Both the position numbers and the translations under genes were made by a program. This document shows, one piece after another, positions 41,881 to 49,100 of a stretch of DNA of 49,100 nt. Origin of the DNA: CAZAMT01 sp964486145 (lineage in GTDB: Bacteria; Bacteroidota; Bacteroidia; Bacteroidales; JAAAOM01); assembly GCA_964486145.1 (NCBI GenBank), contig CAZAMT010000005.1:1-49100 (forward strand), given 5' to 3'. The stretch's first letter is position 1, and each line of letters opens with the position of its first letter. The notes beneath the pieces are model-generated. The model made no database searches, was not told the origin of the DNA, and was given only the letters and a program-made list of their open reading frames with translations.

Positions 41881-42432
41881 ATGAGCTTTAGTGTAAATAA
41901 TTACTTTAAAGATTTAACAGAAGATAAAGAAGTGCTCCTTGCGCACAAAGGCAGCATAACTTCTGATCTTATCAATAAGATCCTGGATCTAATGGAAAAT
42001 AAGCTTATGGAGGCTAATGAGCAAAGTAAAACAAGAAAAAAAATATACAATGTACTGGTAGAGAGCCTGCAAAATCTTTATCATCACGTTGATGAACTCC
42101 CTGATGAATATAAAAACCAGGTTGATCCCAAATTTGGTACAATCATTATTGTAAAGGATAATGATAAATACATTATTTCAATCGGTAATTTTATCAGGTC
42201 AACAAAAATCAAGTTCTTAAAAGATAAAATTGATAAAATTAATTCACTATCCCGGGAGGAACTAAAGGATATGTACAAATTTATCCTGAATCACCAGAAA
42301 TTATCTGCGAAAGGTGGTGGAGGTCTGGGGCTGGTTGATATTGCAAGAAAAACAGGTAACAAACTTAATTACACGTTTTTACCGGTAAATGATGAATTTT
42401 ATTTTTTCAATTTGGATATTTACATAAACTAA
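41881..42432 (+). CDS. SiaB-family protein kinase (GHKL-like)
   Basis: The 183-residue product fits the SiaB family, small GHKL-fold kinases related in logic to SpoIIAB/RsbW. An N-box-like motif is seen as VESLQN with E61 and N65, a middle stretch reading IISIGNFI, and a glycine-rich lid KGGGGLGLVDIARK at 144-157. In P. aeruginosa SiaB phosphorylates SiaC on a threonine. The next gene, 31 bases downstream, is a SiaC-like protein with that threonine, strongly supporting a kinase-substrate pair. No membrane segment. Activity is inferred from family and context. Confidence 0.88.
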   Translation: MSFSVNNYFKDLTEDKEVLLAHKGSITSDLINKILDLMENKLMEANEQSKTRKKIYNVLVESLQNLYHHVDELPDEYKNQVDPKFGTIIIVKDNDKYIISIGNFIRSTKIKFLKDKIDKINSLSREELKDMYKFILNHQKLSAKGGGGLGLVDIARKTGNKLNYTFLPVNDEFYFFNLDIYIN

Positions 42433-42463
42433 GAAATAAAGAATTTAGATAATATTGAAAGGT

Positions 42464-42850
42464 ATGGAATTGGAACCAATTAACATTGAAGGCACTCCAA
42501 AAACTCCTTCGGTAAAATTTGATGCGGAAAAGGGAGTGATCGAAATAAAAGGAAGATCAATACCGGAAAACTCAATAGAATTTTATAAGCCGCTGGTTGA
42601 TTGGTTAGAAAAATATGCCAACGAACCAATGGACTCAACAAAGGTAATCGTTCAACTGGAATACTTTAACACCAGTTCATCAAAGTGCATTTTAGATGTT
42701 TTTAAAAAATTAGAGACCATTCAAAAATCAAACAAAGAAGTGCTCATTAACTGGTATTACGAAGAGGATGATGAAGACATGCTGGAAGCGGGTGAAGATT
42801 ATGAATCAATTATTCGTGTACCTTTTAAAATGATTGAAATAGTTGAATAA
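42464..42850 (+). CDS. SiaC-family regulatory protein (DUF1987), threonine form
   Basis: The 128-residue product is a DUF1987/SiaC homolog. It begins with a TPKTPSVKFDAEKGVIEIKG stretch, then SIPENSIEFYKPLVDWLEKY, and carries YFNTSSS with Thr70 at the place of the SiaC phosphosite (Thr68 in P. aeruginosa), then INWYYEEDDEDM. I chose the ATG at 42464; a TTG three codons earlier is less likely. It follows the siaB-like gene by 31 bases and is ended by a strong terminator. In the known system unphosphorylated SiaC activates a diguanylate cyclase, but no GGDEF protein is encoded here, so its target is unknown. Confidence 0.92.
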   Translation: MELEPINIEGTPKTPSVKFDAEKGVIEIKGRSIPENSIEFYKPLVDWLEKYANEPMDSTKVIVQLEYFNTSSSKCILDVFKKLETIQKSNKEVLINWYYEEDDEDMLEAGEDYESIIRVPFKMIEIVE

Positions 42851-42890
42851 TACACAGACGTTTACCTGGTTTTCCTAAAAATTTTAAAAG

Positions 42891-42914
42891 GCCGCGTTGA
42901 GTTGCGGCTTTTTT
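42891..42914. terminator. Intrinsic terminator between the SiaC-like and ABC genes
   Basis: GCCGC at 42891-42895 and GCGGC at 42904-42908 form a GC-rich stem, extended by AAAAG and the T run at 42909-42914. The T run reaches into the stop codon of the convergent ABC gene. It terminates the siaB-siaC-like transcript and may serve the opposite strand as well. Confidence 0.75.
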
Positions 42915-45900
42915 ATTTTCTTACAAAACTAAATCCGCCTCTGTAGCCGGATAAGCTTAGATCATCAAAGTATTTCAGTAGCCGCTTTAAGATACGAAAG
43001 TACAGTATTAGATAAAGAAGAAATGCCGTAAACCAGATTACTCCAATGTTTACCCAAAAGGTATGATAAAATTTTCCAAAGAATTGTTTCCGAGGGGCAT
43101 AGAAATGAGATCTGATAAATGGATGCTCAGGATCTAGATAGATAGGATCTGTTTTTTGATAGAGTTGTCCGTTATATTCCACAATTCGCACGACCTCGTT
43201 TTTATTCTCAACGAATTCTGTTAGTTTTTCATTGGAATAGTCGCGCTTTATTTTCAAAAATGCTTGTTTACCTTCCGCTGTAAGCTGTTTATCTGATATT
43301 TCATTATCCTTTCGCTCATTAGCTCTATTATATAACCGGATATAGTAGGTTTTCAACAATTCCATATATTTATCAAGTTTGTCAAGGGATTCTGTACTAA
43401 ATTTTTCCGGATATAATTGAAAAACGGCCCTGAATTTCAGTTTCGGATTGTTTTGATTTTCTTTTTCTATTTCATTTCGTAAAAGTTCAAAATACTCTGT
43501 ATATGATTCAGATTTTTTCGCATGATTCATATCCTTTTTAATCAAGTCAATCTTATTCTCTAAGTATGGTATCCAGTAGTTTTTCTTAAACTCAGCCCGA
43601 CTCATGGTTTTATCGTAAATATAGTAATCACGCTCATAGTCATTTTCACTAAATTGATATACTGCAAGGGCTTCATAAGCCCATCGTGCTGTTATCACCT
43701 CACCATAAAAAGGAATGCGATCGGGTGATGATATTGTAGGATTCAGTTTCTCATATTTCACTATAACCCCACTTAAAATAATTTGAGGAATCACCAGGAA
43801 TGGAATTAATATATAAATGGTTACAACCGTCTTAAACGAATCAGAAATAACCAGTCCCATAATATTTGCTGTAGCCCATGCACTGAAAAGAACCAGCCAG
43901 TATTCAAAATACATTCCTTTAATTTCAATGATTGAGTTTCCCACCAACACAAATGCCAGGGCCTGAATTGCCGATATCACAAACATAACGGCAACTTTCG
44001 AAAGCAAATAACTTGACCAGCTTAAATTTAAGAATGCTTCCCGTTTGAGTATTTTTCTGTCTTTTATAATTTCCTCGGCACTCACCGATAAACCAATGAA
44101 AATGGCTACAATTACCGACATAAAAATGTAAACCGGTATATTGGAGTTTCCCTCAAAAGTGTATCCGTATTCATTGGAAACACTTACATCGTAATATTTA
44201 ATAATGAACGACAGTAAAAATGCCAACAATGGTGCCTCAAGAAAATTGATGATCAAATATTGGGTATTGGATAATTTTGCAAGTACATCTCTGCAAATAA
44301 ATATCCAAAATTGTTTTATCTTGTTTGGAATTTTGAATGAAATTTCCGGTAAGCGCTGCCCAATGCTTTTTGAAACATCCTGTTTTTGTATTTTAAATGT
44401 CTTAAAACTTCTGGCCCATTCTTCGGGAGAAACCTTCCTGGTATGGGTTTGCTGACCAAATTCATCCAGAACATTGGATTCTACAATATTGAATACCTGC
44501 TCCGGATTCACATTACCACATAACCTGCATTCACTCTCGTTCCAGTTGGCGTGATGAATTTGCTCTTTAAAATAGATGATGGAATCTATCGGATCCCCGC
44601 TATAAATCAGGTAACCCCCGGTATCTAAAATTAATAGTTTATCAAACATTTTAAAAATATCCGAGGAAGGTTGATGGATAACTACAAAAACCAGCTTTCC
44701 TTTTAACGCAAGCTCTTTTAGTAAATCCAAAATATTTTCCGAGTCTCTTGACGACAAACCCGATGTTGGCTCATCGAGGAATAAAACGGATGGTTCCCTG
44801 ATCAATTCCAGGGCTATATTTAATCTTTTTCGCTGACCACCGGAGATCTTTTTGTTTAATGGTGAACCTACCTGAACATCCTTAATCTCAAATAAACCCA
44901 GGTTTTGCAAGGTTGTATTTACAGTTTTTACAATTTTATCCTCCGTATAATTATCAAAACATAATTTGGCATTGTAGTAAAGATTCTGATAAACAGTAAG
45001 TTCCTCGATTAACAAGTCGTCCTGTGAAACATGACCGATTATCCCTTCTAATTTCTCTTTGTTTTTATGTATGCTAATTCCATTTATAGTAACTTCTCCT
45101 GATTCAGGTTCCACAGAGCCATTCAATACATTTAGCAACGTAGATTTACCGGCACCGCTGGCTCCCATTATCCCGACCAACTTGCCCGAGTCCTCGGAGA
45201 AACTCATCGGGTGTAATCCAATATGTCCATTTTTAAACCGATGAGAAATATTGTGAACATCAAAAGTTATACGGGAATTTAATTTATCCTCAATAAAGCA
45301 ACTGACAATGTCACTATAGTAAATTGGCTTTAAAATATGATTCCGAATAGAAGCACCGGTTGTTAAAACATGCACTTTATTCGGATGAATGAGCTGGCCG
45401 TTAAGGTATAATTCGCTTATACCAATGTATCTGACAAGAAAAATATTTGCAAGAGACATGTTCAACACGATCAAAACCCCGTCAATAAACTCGCGTTGGA
45501 TATGCTTGTTATTACCAACATGTTTTTTCTTACTGGTAATCATCAAAATATCTTCGGATGAAGGAACTTCCTTCAGGGAACATGTTACGAATTTTTCAAG
45601 CAACGCATATTGAGATTCTTCAATATGGAAGGTATCTGCAACCATTTGGATAAACTCGAGCTCCTGGATGGAAATCTCATCGGCATCTGACTTTACAAAT
45701 TCCAGCAATTGATACAACACAATTATCTTTTGCTGCAGGACAAGTTCTTCATTTATTTGTGTACATATTTTTAAAACACGCACAGAACTGGAGGAAATAA
45801 CGCGTTTGCCTCTTTCCTTATGTCTGCCTTGAAGCGTATCATAATAATGATCGAAAACGTTGAGGTACTCTTCTACCAACTCCTTATTAAGAAGTCTTCG

Positions 45901-46002
45901 TAAAAAAGACTCAACGATTATTCTTCGGTCACTGCGATTACTTTCAGGCCTGGCAATTAAAGCAAATAATTGCATCAATGCCTTTAGTATCTGTTCACTC
46001 AT
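42913..46002 (-). CDS. ABCG-type ABC transporter (fused ATPase-permease) with N-terminal helical extension
   Basis: The 1029-residue product has an N-terminal helical, TerB-like region (about 1-150), a beta-rich region of unknown type (about 160-240), an ATPase domain (about 245-470) and an ABC-2 permease domain (about 575-1029). Walker A GASGAGKST near 279, signature ISGGQRKRLN near 383 and Walker B VLFLDEPTSG near 403 are intact. Six or so membrane helices are split by a loop of about 200 residues, rich in charged helices (about 790-965), before the last helix. Order ATPase-permease matches ABCG exporters. Substrate is unknown. A CRLCGN motif near 495 may bind a metal. Confidence 0.9.
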   Translation of the reverse strand: MSEQILKALMQLFALIARPESNRSDRRIIVESFLRRLLNKELVEEYLNVFDHYYDTLQGRHKERGKRVISSSSVRVLKICTQINEELVLQQKIIVLYQLLEFVKSDADEISIQELEFIQMVADTFHIEESQYALLEKFVTCSLKEVPSSEDILMITSKKKHVGNNKHIQREFIDGVLIVLNMSLANIFLVRYIGISELYLNGQLIHPNKVHVLTTGASIRNHILKPIYYSDIVSCFIEDKLNSRITFDVHNISHRFKNGHIGLHPMSFSEDSGKLVGIMGASGAGKSTLLNVLNGSVEPESGEVTINGISIHKNKEKLEGIIGHVSQDDLLIEELTVYQNLYYNAKLCFDNYTEDKIVKTVNTTLQNLGLFEIKDVQVGSPLNKKISGGQRKRLNIALELIREPSVLFLDEPTSGLSSRDSENILDLLKELALKGKLVFVVIHQPSSDIFKMFDKLLILDTGGYLIYSGDPIDSIIYFKEQIHHANWNESECRLCGNVNPEQVFNIVESNVLDEFGQQTHTRKVSPEEWARSFKTFKIQKQDVSKSIGQRLPEISFKIPNKIKQFWIFICRDVLAKLSNTQYLIINFLEAPLLAFLLSFIIKYYDVSVSNEYGYTFEGNSNIPVYIFMSVIVAIFIGLSVSAEEIIKDRKILKREAFLNLSWSSYLLSKVAVMFVISAIQALAFVLVGNSIIEIKGMYFEYWLVLFSAWATANIMGLVISDSFKTVVTIYILIPFLVIPQIILSGVIVKYEKLNPTISSPDRIPFYGEVITARWAYEALAVYQFSENDYERDYYIYDKTMSRAEFKKNYWIPYLENKIDLIKKDMNHAKKSESYTEYFELLRNEIEKENQNNPKLKFRAVFQLYPEKFSTESLDKLDKYMELLKTYYIRLYNRANERKDNEISDKQLTAEGKQAFLKIKRDYSNEKLTEFVENKNEVVRIVEYNGQLYQKTDPIYLDPEHPFIRSHFYAPRKQFFGKFYHTFWVNIGVIWFTAFLLYLILYFRILKRLLKYFDDLSLSGYRGGFSFVRK

Positions 46003-46284
46003 TTAATTTACAGATAATTTTGTTTTATGCCCACCTTTCCTAATGCTATTCCAATTCCGGATAAGAATGAAAAGAATAACAGGATTCTCATTTTGGACAA
46101 AAGATCACAATTGTCATTGTAAATCAAATTGCTTAATTCTATTTTAGGAGTTTTTTGACGCATTATGGCTAAATTCATTCAATTTCTATATACGGCCTTT
46201 AATTAAAAAAGATATAGGTATTGGTCTAATAATACGTTACAATTATCAACAAATAAATATGTTTAACTTTAATAAATCTGACAC
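46003..46284. other. Divergent intergenic region
   Basis: These 282 bases separate the starts of the ABC gene (minus) and the peptidase gene (plus), so both promoters should be here. No octamer fitting TAnnTTTG was found on either strand. A 31-codon frame from 46026 is the only small ORF noticed and has no support. Confidence 0.5.
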
Positions 46285-48435
46285 ATGAAAACCATTATTC
46301 TTCTTATTGCAATTTTCTTTTACGTCTGCGAAGCAGGGATTTCACAAGAAAAGAAATTAACCATTTACGACTGTGAAATAGGCAGAAATTCATACTTAAA
46401 ACCCAATACCAGGAACAACTTAATTTGGAGATCATCAACAGCTTATACATACAAAACAGATCAAGCATTGATCAACTCAGAAATCGATAACACAAAAGAC
46501 AAAGAAATCCTTCATATCAATGATATCAATGAAAAGCACGCAGACCATCAGGTAAGTACGATTGAACAGTTCCCAACAATCACGTGGGTTGACCAGGAAA
46601 TTTTCCGATATAAACACGACAATAAACTTATTTTTTTTAATGCCAGAGAAAAATCAATAGCCAATGTCATAAATATACCTTCAGGCGCTGAGAACATTGA
46701 TATTTCACCAAACCAGGATTTTTTTGCATTCACCATTGAAAATGACCTGTTTATTAACGATCGGGATAAAGGTACGCGCGCTGTTGCTGAATCAAATAGT
46801 GCCGATATTGTTTTTGGTCATACTGTTCACCGAAACGAATTTGGAATCTCAAAAGGCACATATTGGAGCCCTCGCGGAAACTATCTGGCTTTTTACCGAA
46901 ACGATGAGTCAGAAGTAACCTCATATCCGCTGGTATCCATTACAGAAAAACCTGCAGAAAACAACCCTATAAAATATCCGATGGCCGGAGCCAGCAGTGA
47001 ACAAGTAACCATTGGCATTTACCACTTATCAACGGGTCAAATCGTTTATCTTCAAACCGGTGAACCCGGTGACAAATATCTCACCAATATACAATGGTCG
47101 CCCGATGAAAAATACATTTACCTGGCTGAATTGAATCGTGATCAAAGCCATATGAAATTGCAGCGCTATCATGTGAATGACGGGGGTCTTGATAAAACCC
47201 TGTTTGAAGAACGTCATGAAAAGTACACCGAACCACAGCACCCGATGGTGTTTCTCCCTTCCGATGCAACCCGGTTTATTTGGCAAACCCGCCGCGATGG
47301 CTACAATCACCTTTATTTGTATGACACTTCAGGGGATCTAATCAAACAATTAACCAGCGGAAAATGGGAAGTTACCGAACTGTTAGGTATAAATGATCGT
47401 AATGAAATTGTTTTTTTCCAGGCAACCAAAGACAGCCCCATCGAAAAAAACATTTACGCAGTAAATATCAAATCCGGTGAAATCCATCGCCTGAATAAAA
47501 ACCCGGGAGTACATGCAGCGAAAATGAACAAAAAAGGAACCTACCTTATTAATTCTTATACAAATAAAAAAGTACCACGGGAAATCAATATTATTGATGC
47601 AGGCGGAAATTCTGTAAAGAACATATTAACTGCAAATAATCCGCTAAAGGAGTATTCAATAGGGCCAAGCATTATTTCAACAATCAAAGCGGAGGATGAA
47701 CAAACCGATTTGTATTACCGGCTGGTTTTACCGGCTGATTTTGATTCAACCAAAACCTACCCGGTTATTGTATATGTTTATAATGGTCCACATGTTCAAC
47801 TAATTGAAAACAGTTGGCCCGGCAGAACCGAGCTTTGGCAACATTACATGGCTCAGAACGGTTACATCTCCTTTACCCTTGACGGAAGGGGTTCTGCCAA
47901 TCGTGGACTTGATTTCGAGAATGTTACCTTCAGGCAACTTGGCATCATTGAAATGAAGGACCAAATGAAAGGTATTGATTTTATAAAATCACTGCCATAC
48001 GTTGATAAATCAAGAATTGGAGTGTATGGTTGGAGCTATGGTGGTTTTATGACAACCTCACTCATGGTCAACCATCCGGGTGTTTTCAAAGTCGGAGTTG
48101 CCGGTGGTCCGGTAATGGACTGGCGGTTCTACGAAGTAATGTATACAGAAAGATATATGGATACTCCCAAAAAAAATCCTGCCGGATATGAAAAAACCAG
48201 TTTATTTGACAAAGCAGCACATCTTCAGGGAAAACTATTACTCATTCATGGTGCCCAGGATCCCGTGGTAGTCTGGCAGCATAGCCTGAAATTCCTGCAA
48301 TCATGCATTGAAAACAGAAAGCAGGTAGATTACTTTGTTTACCCAACCCATGAACACAACGTAAGAGGCATTGACAGAGTGCACCTTACAGAAATGATAA
48401 GCAAATATTTTATGGAACATTTAAATTCCTATTAA
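46285..48435 (+). CDS. S9 family peptidase, dipeptidyl peptidase IV type
   Basis: The 716-residue product has a signal peptide, an N-terminal eight-bladed propeller of the DPP IV type (about 40-480) and a C-terminal alpha/beta-hydrolase domain. The catalytic triad is visible as S584 in GWSYGG, D659 in GAQDPVV and H691 in THEHNVRG. It removes dipeptides or tripeptides after proline from peptide N termini in the periplasm, as in DPP IV or prolyl tripeptidyl peptidase of Porphyromonas. Which of the two cannot be said from sequence alone. Its stop interlocks with that of the YugP-like gene on the other strand. Confidence 0.94.
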   Translation: MKTIILLIAIFFYVCEAGISQEKKLTIYDCEIGRNSYLKPNTRNNLIWRSSTAYTYKTDQALINSEIDNTKDKEILHINDINEKHADHQVSTIEQFPTITWVDQEIFRYKHDNKLIFFNAREKSIANVINIPSGAENIDISPNQDFFAFTIENDLFINDRDKGTRAVAESNSADIVFGHTVHRNEFGISKGTYWSPRGNYLAFYRNDESEVTSYPLVSITEKPAENNPIKYPMAGASSEQVTIGIYHLSTGQIVYLQTGEPGDKYLTNIQWSPDEKYIYLAELNRDQSHMKLQRYHVNDGGLDKTLFEERHEKYTEPQHPMVFLPSDATRFIWQTRRDGYNHLYLYDTSGDLIKQLTSGKWEVTELLGINDRNEIVFFQATKDSPIEKNIYAVNIKSGEIHRLNKNPGVHAAKMNKKGTYLINSYTNKKVPREINIIDAGGNSVKNILTANNPLKEYSIGPSIISTIKAEDEQTDLYYRLVLPADFDSTKTYPVIVYVYNGPHVQLIENSWPGRTELWQHYMAQNGYISFTLDGRGSANRGLDFENVTFRQLGIIEMKDQMKGIDFIKSLPYVDKSRIGVYGWSYGGFMTTSLMVNHPGVFKVGVAGGPVMDWRFYEVMYTERYMDTPKKNPAGYEKTSLFDKAAHLQGKLLLIHGAQDPVVVWQHSLKFLQSCIENRKQVDYFVYPTHEHNVRGIDRVHLTEMISKYFMEHLNSY

Positions 48436-49100
48436 TCTCTGCTTACTCCTAAAAAGATCATGATATAGTACATTAATGTTGCCAGTGAAGCCAATGCAGC
48501 AACCACATACGTGTATGCAGCCCATTTAAGAGCATCTTTGGCTTTATCATGGGTATGATAACTTGTAATTCCACTGGCACTAAGCCACGCCAGGGCACGC
48601 TGACTTGCATTGATTTCCACAGGTAAAGTTATAAAACTAAAAAGGGTTGTAAGGGCAAACAACCCTATTCCGGCAAGTAATAACTGCGGAAAAGTATTGA
48701 TTAAAAGAATGCCCGCGAGCAAAACCCATTGTACCCAGTTGGAAGCAAAGCTTACAGCCGGCACCAATGTTGAACGCACTTTAACAAACGAATACGCTCT
48801 TGCATACTGTACCGCATGCCCGCACTCGTGTGCTGCAACAGCCGCAGATGCCACACTTCGGCCATGATATACATCCGGACTTAAATTAACCGTTTTCTGT
48901 GTTGGATGATAATGATCGGTCAACTGGCCCGGAACTGCAGTTACCTTAACATCATGAATGCCATTCTCATGTAACATTCGTTCGGCAATTTCCCGTCCAC
49001 TCAAACCATTATCGATAGGTACCTTCGAATACTTCTTGAATTTTGATTTTAATCGTTGGCTGATTAACCAGCTCAACAACATAAATACACCAAATATTAA
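48432..49100 (-). CDS. YugP-family neutral zinc metallopeptidase (partial at window end)
   Basis: The visible 222 residues fit the YugP family of membrane zinc peptidases. The zinc motif AAHECGHAVQ, the upstream NLSPDVYHGRSVASAAVA segment and three to four membrane helices are present. The frame stays open to the window edge (LIFGVF before MLLSW), and the family begins with a membrane helix there, so the true start is probably a few codons outside; the ATG at 49082 is internal. The function of the family is poorly known; membrane-protein processing is presumed. It shares a TTAA stop overlap with the convergent peptidase gene. Confidence 0.9.
   Translation of the reverse strand, partial: LIFGVFMLLSWLISQRLKSKFKKYSKVPIDNGLSGREIAERMLHENGIHDVKVTAVPGQLTDHYHPTQKTVNLSPDVYHGRSVASAAVAAHECGHAVQYARAYSFVKVRSTLVPAVSFASNWVQWVLLAGILLINTFPQLLLAGIGLFALTTLFSFITLPVEINASQRALAWLSASGITSYHTHDKAKDALKWAAYTYVVAALASLATLMYYIMIFLGVSRD

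Noticed and set aside
46026..46121. 31-codon plus-strand frame between the ABC and DPP IV genes
   Set aside because: No promoter, no start-site context and no recognised feature; short frames of this size are expected by chance.

Overview
The window reads as chromosomal DNA of a Bacteroidota bacterium, probably a free-living or sediment-type member of Bacteroidia. The evidence is low GC, start sites mostly without Shine-Dalgarno sequences, several promoters of the Bacteroidota form TTTG-N19-TAnnTTTG, ribosomal protein S1 with an acidic N-terminal extension, a TPR/beta-propeller/OmpA protein with the layout of type IX secretion protein PorE, and many envelope proteins with Sec signals. No tRNA, rRNA, CRISPR array, phage or insertion sequence was found.

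Layout. 172-5518 (minus): ComB-like phosphatase, gcvT, and a TPR gene followed by a PorE-like OmpA gene. 5724-6531 (plus): an HPt protein and a STAS protein, preceded by a 32-codon ORF that overlaps the HPt start. 6626-11727: clpB (minus), a damaged PepSY-type membrane gene (plus), uvrB (minus). 11994-13385: an adenylyl cyclase domain fused to an HD phosphohydrolase domain. 13382-19857 (minus): a six-gene nucleotide-sugar operon ugd-uxs-rfbA-rfbC-rfbD-pgm. 20134-26391 (plus): flippase-like membrane protein, rpsA, STAS protein plus rnz, guaA. 26680-31260 (plus): a TPR/SpoIIE phosphatase/receiver hybrid, a secreted repeat protein, and a SiaC-like (DUF1987) protein. 31352-34743: an interleaved inverted-repeat element, a MORN-type protein, an unknown helical protein, a small S4 protein, and an ECF sigma factor overlapping a zinc-finger/TonB membrane protein. 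34758-37006 (minus): a Cache/HAMP/GAF sensor without output domain and a small lipoprotein. 37339-42850 (plus): a small unknown ORF, CtpA-type protease, pnuC plus an NR-kinase-like gene, an RlmL-type methyltransferase, and a SiaB-like/SiaC-like pair. 42913-49100: an ABCG-type exporter (minus), DPP IV-type peptidase (plus) and a YugP-type metallopeptidase cut by the window end (minus).

The main theme is an unusually dense set of regulatory parts based on Ser/Thr partner switching and phosphorelay: two STAS proteins, an orphan HPt, a SpoIIE-type phosphatase with its own receiver domain, a SiaB-like GHKL kinase, two SiaC-like proteins that differ at the expected phosphosite (Thr versus Ser), and a sensor lacking an enzymatic output. 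In Pseudomonas aeruginosa, SiaA/SiaB/SiaC control the diguanylate cyclase SiaD. No GGDEF gene occurs here, so the target of this set is unknown. Housekeeping genes lie between the parts, so the link among them is inferred from family knowledge and not from one operon.
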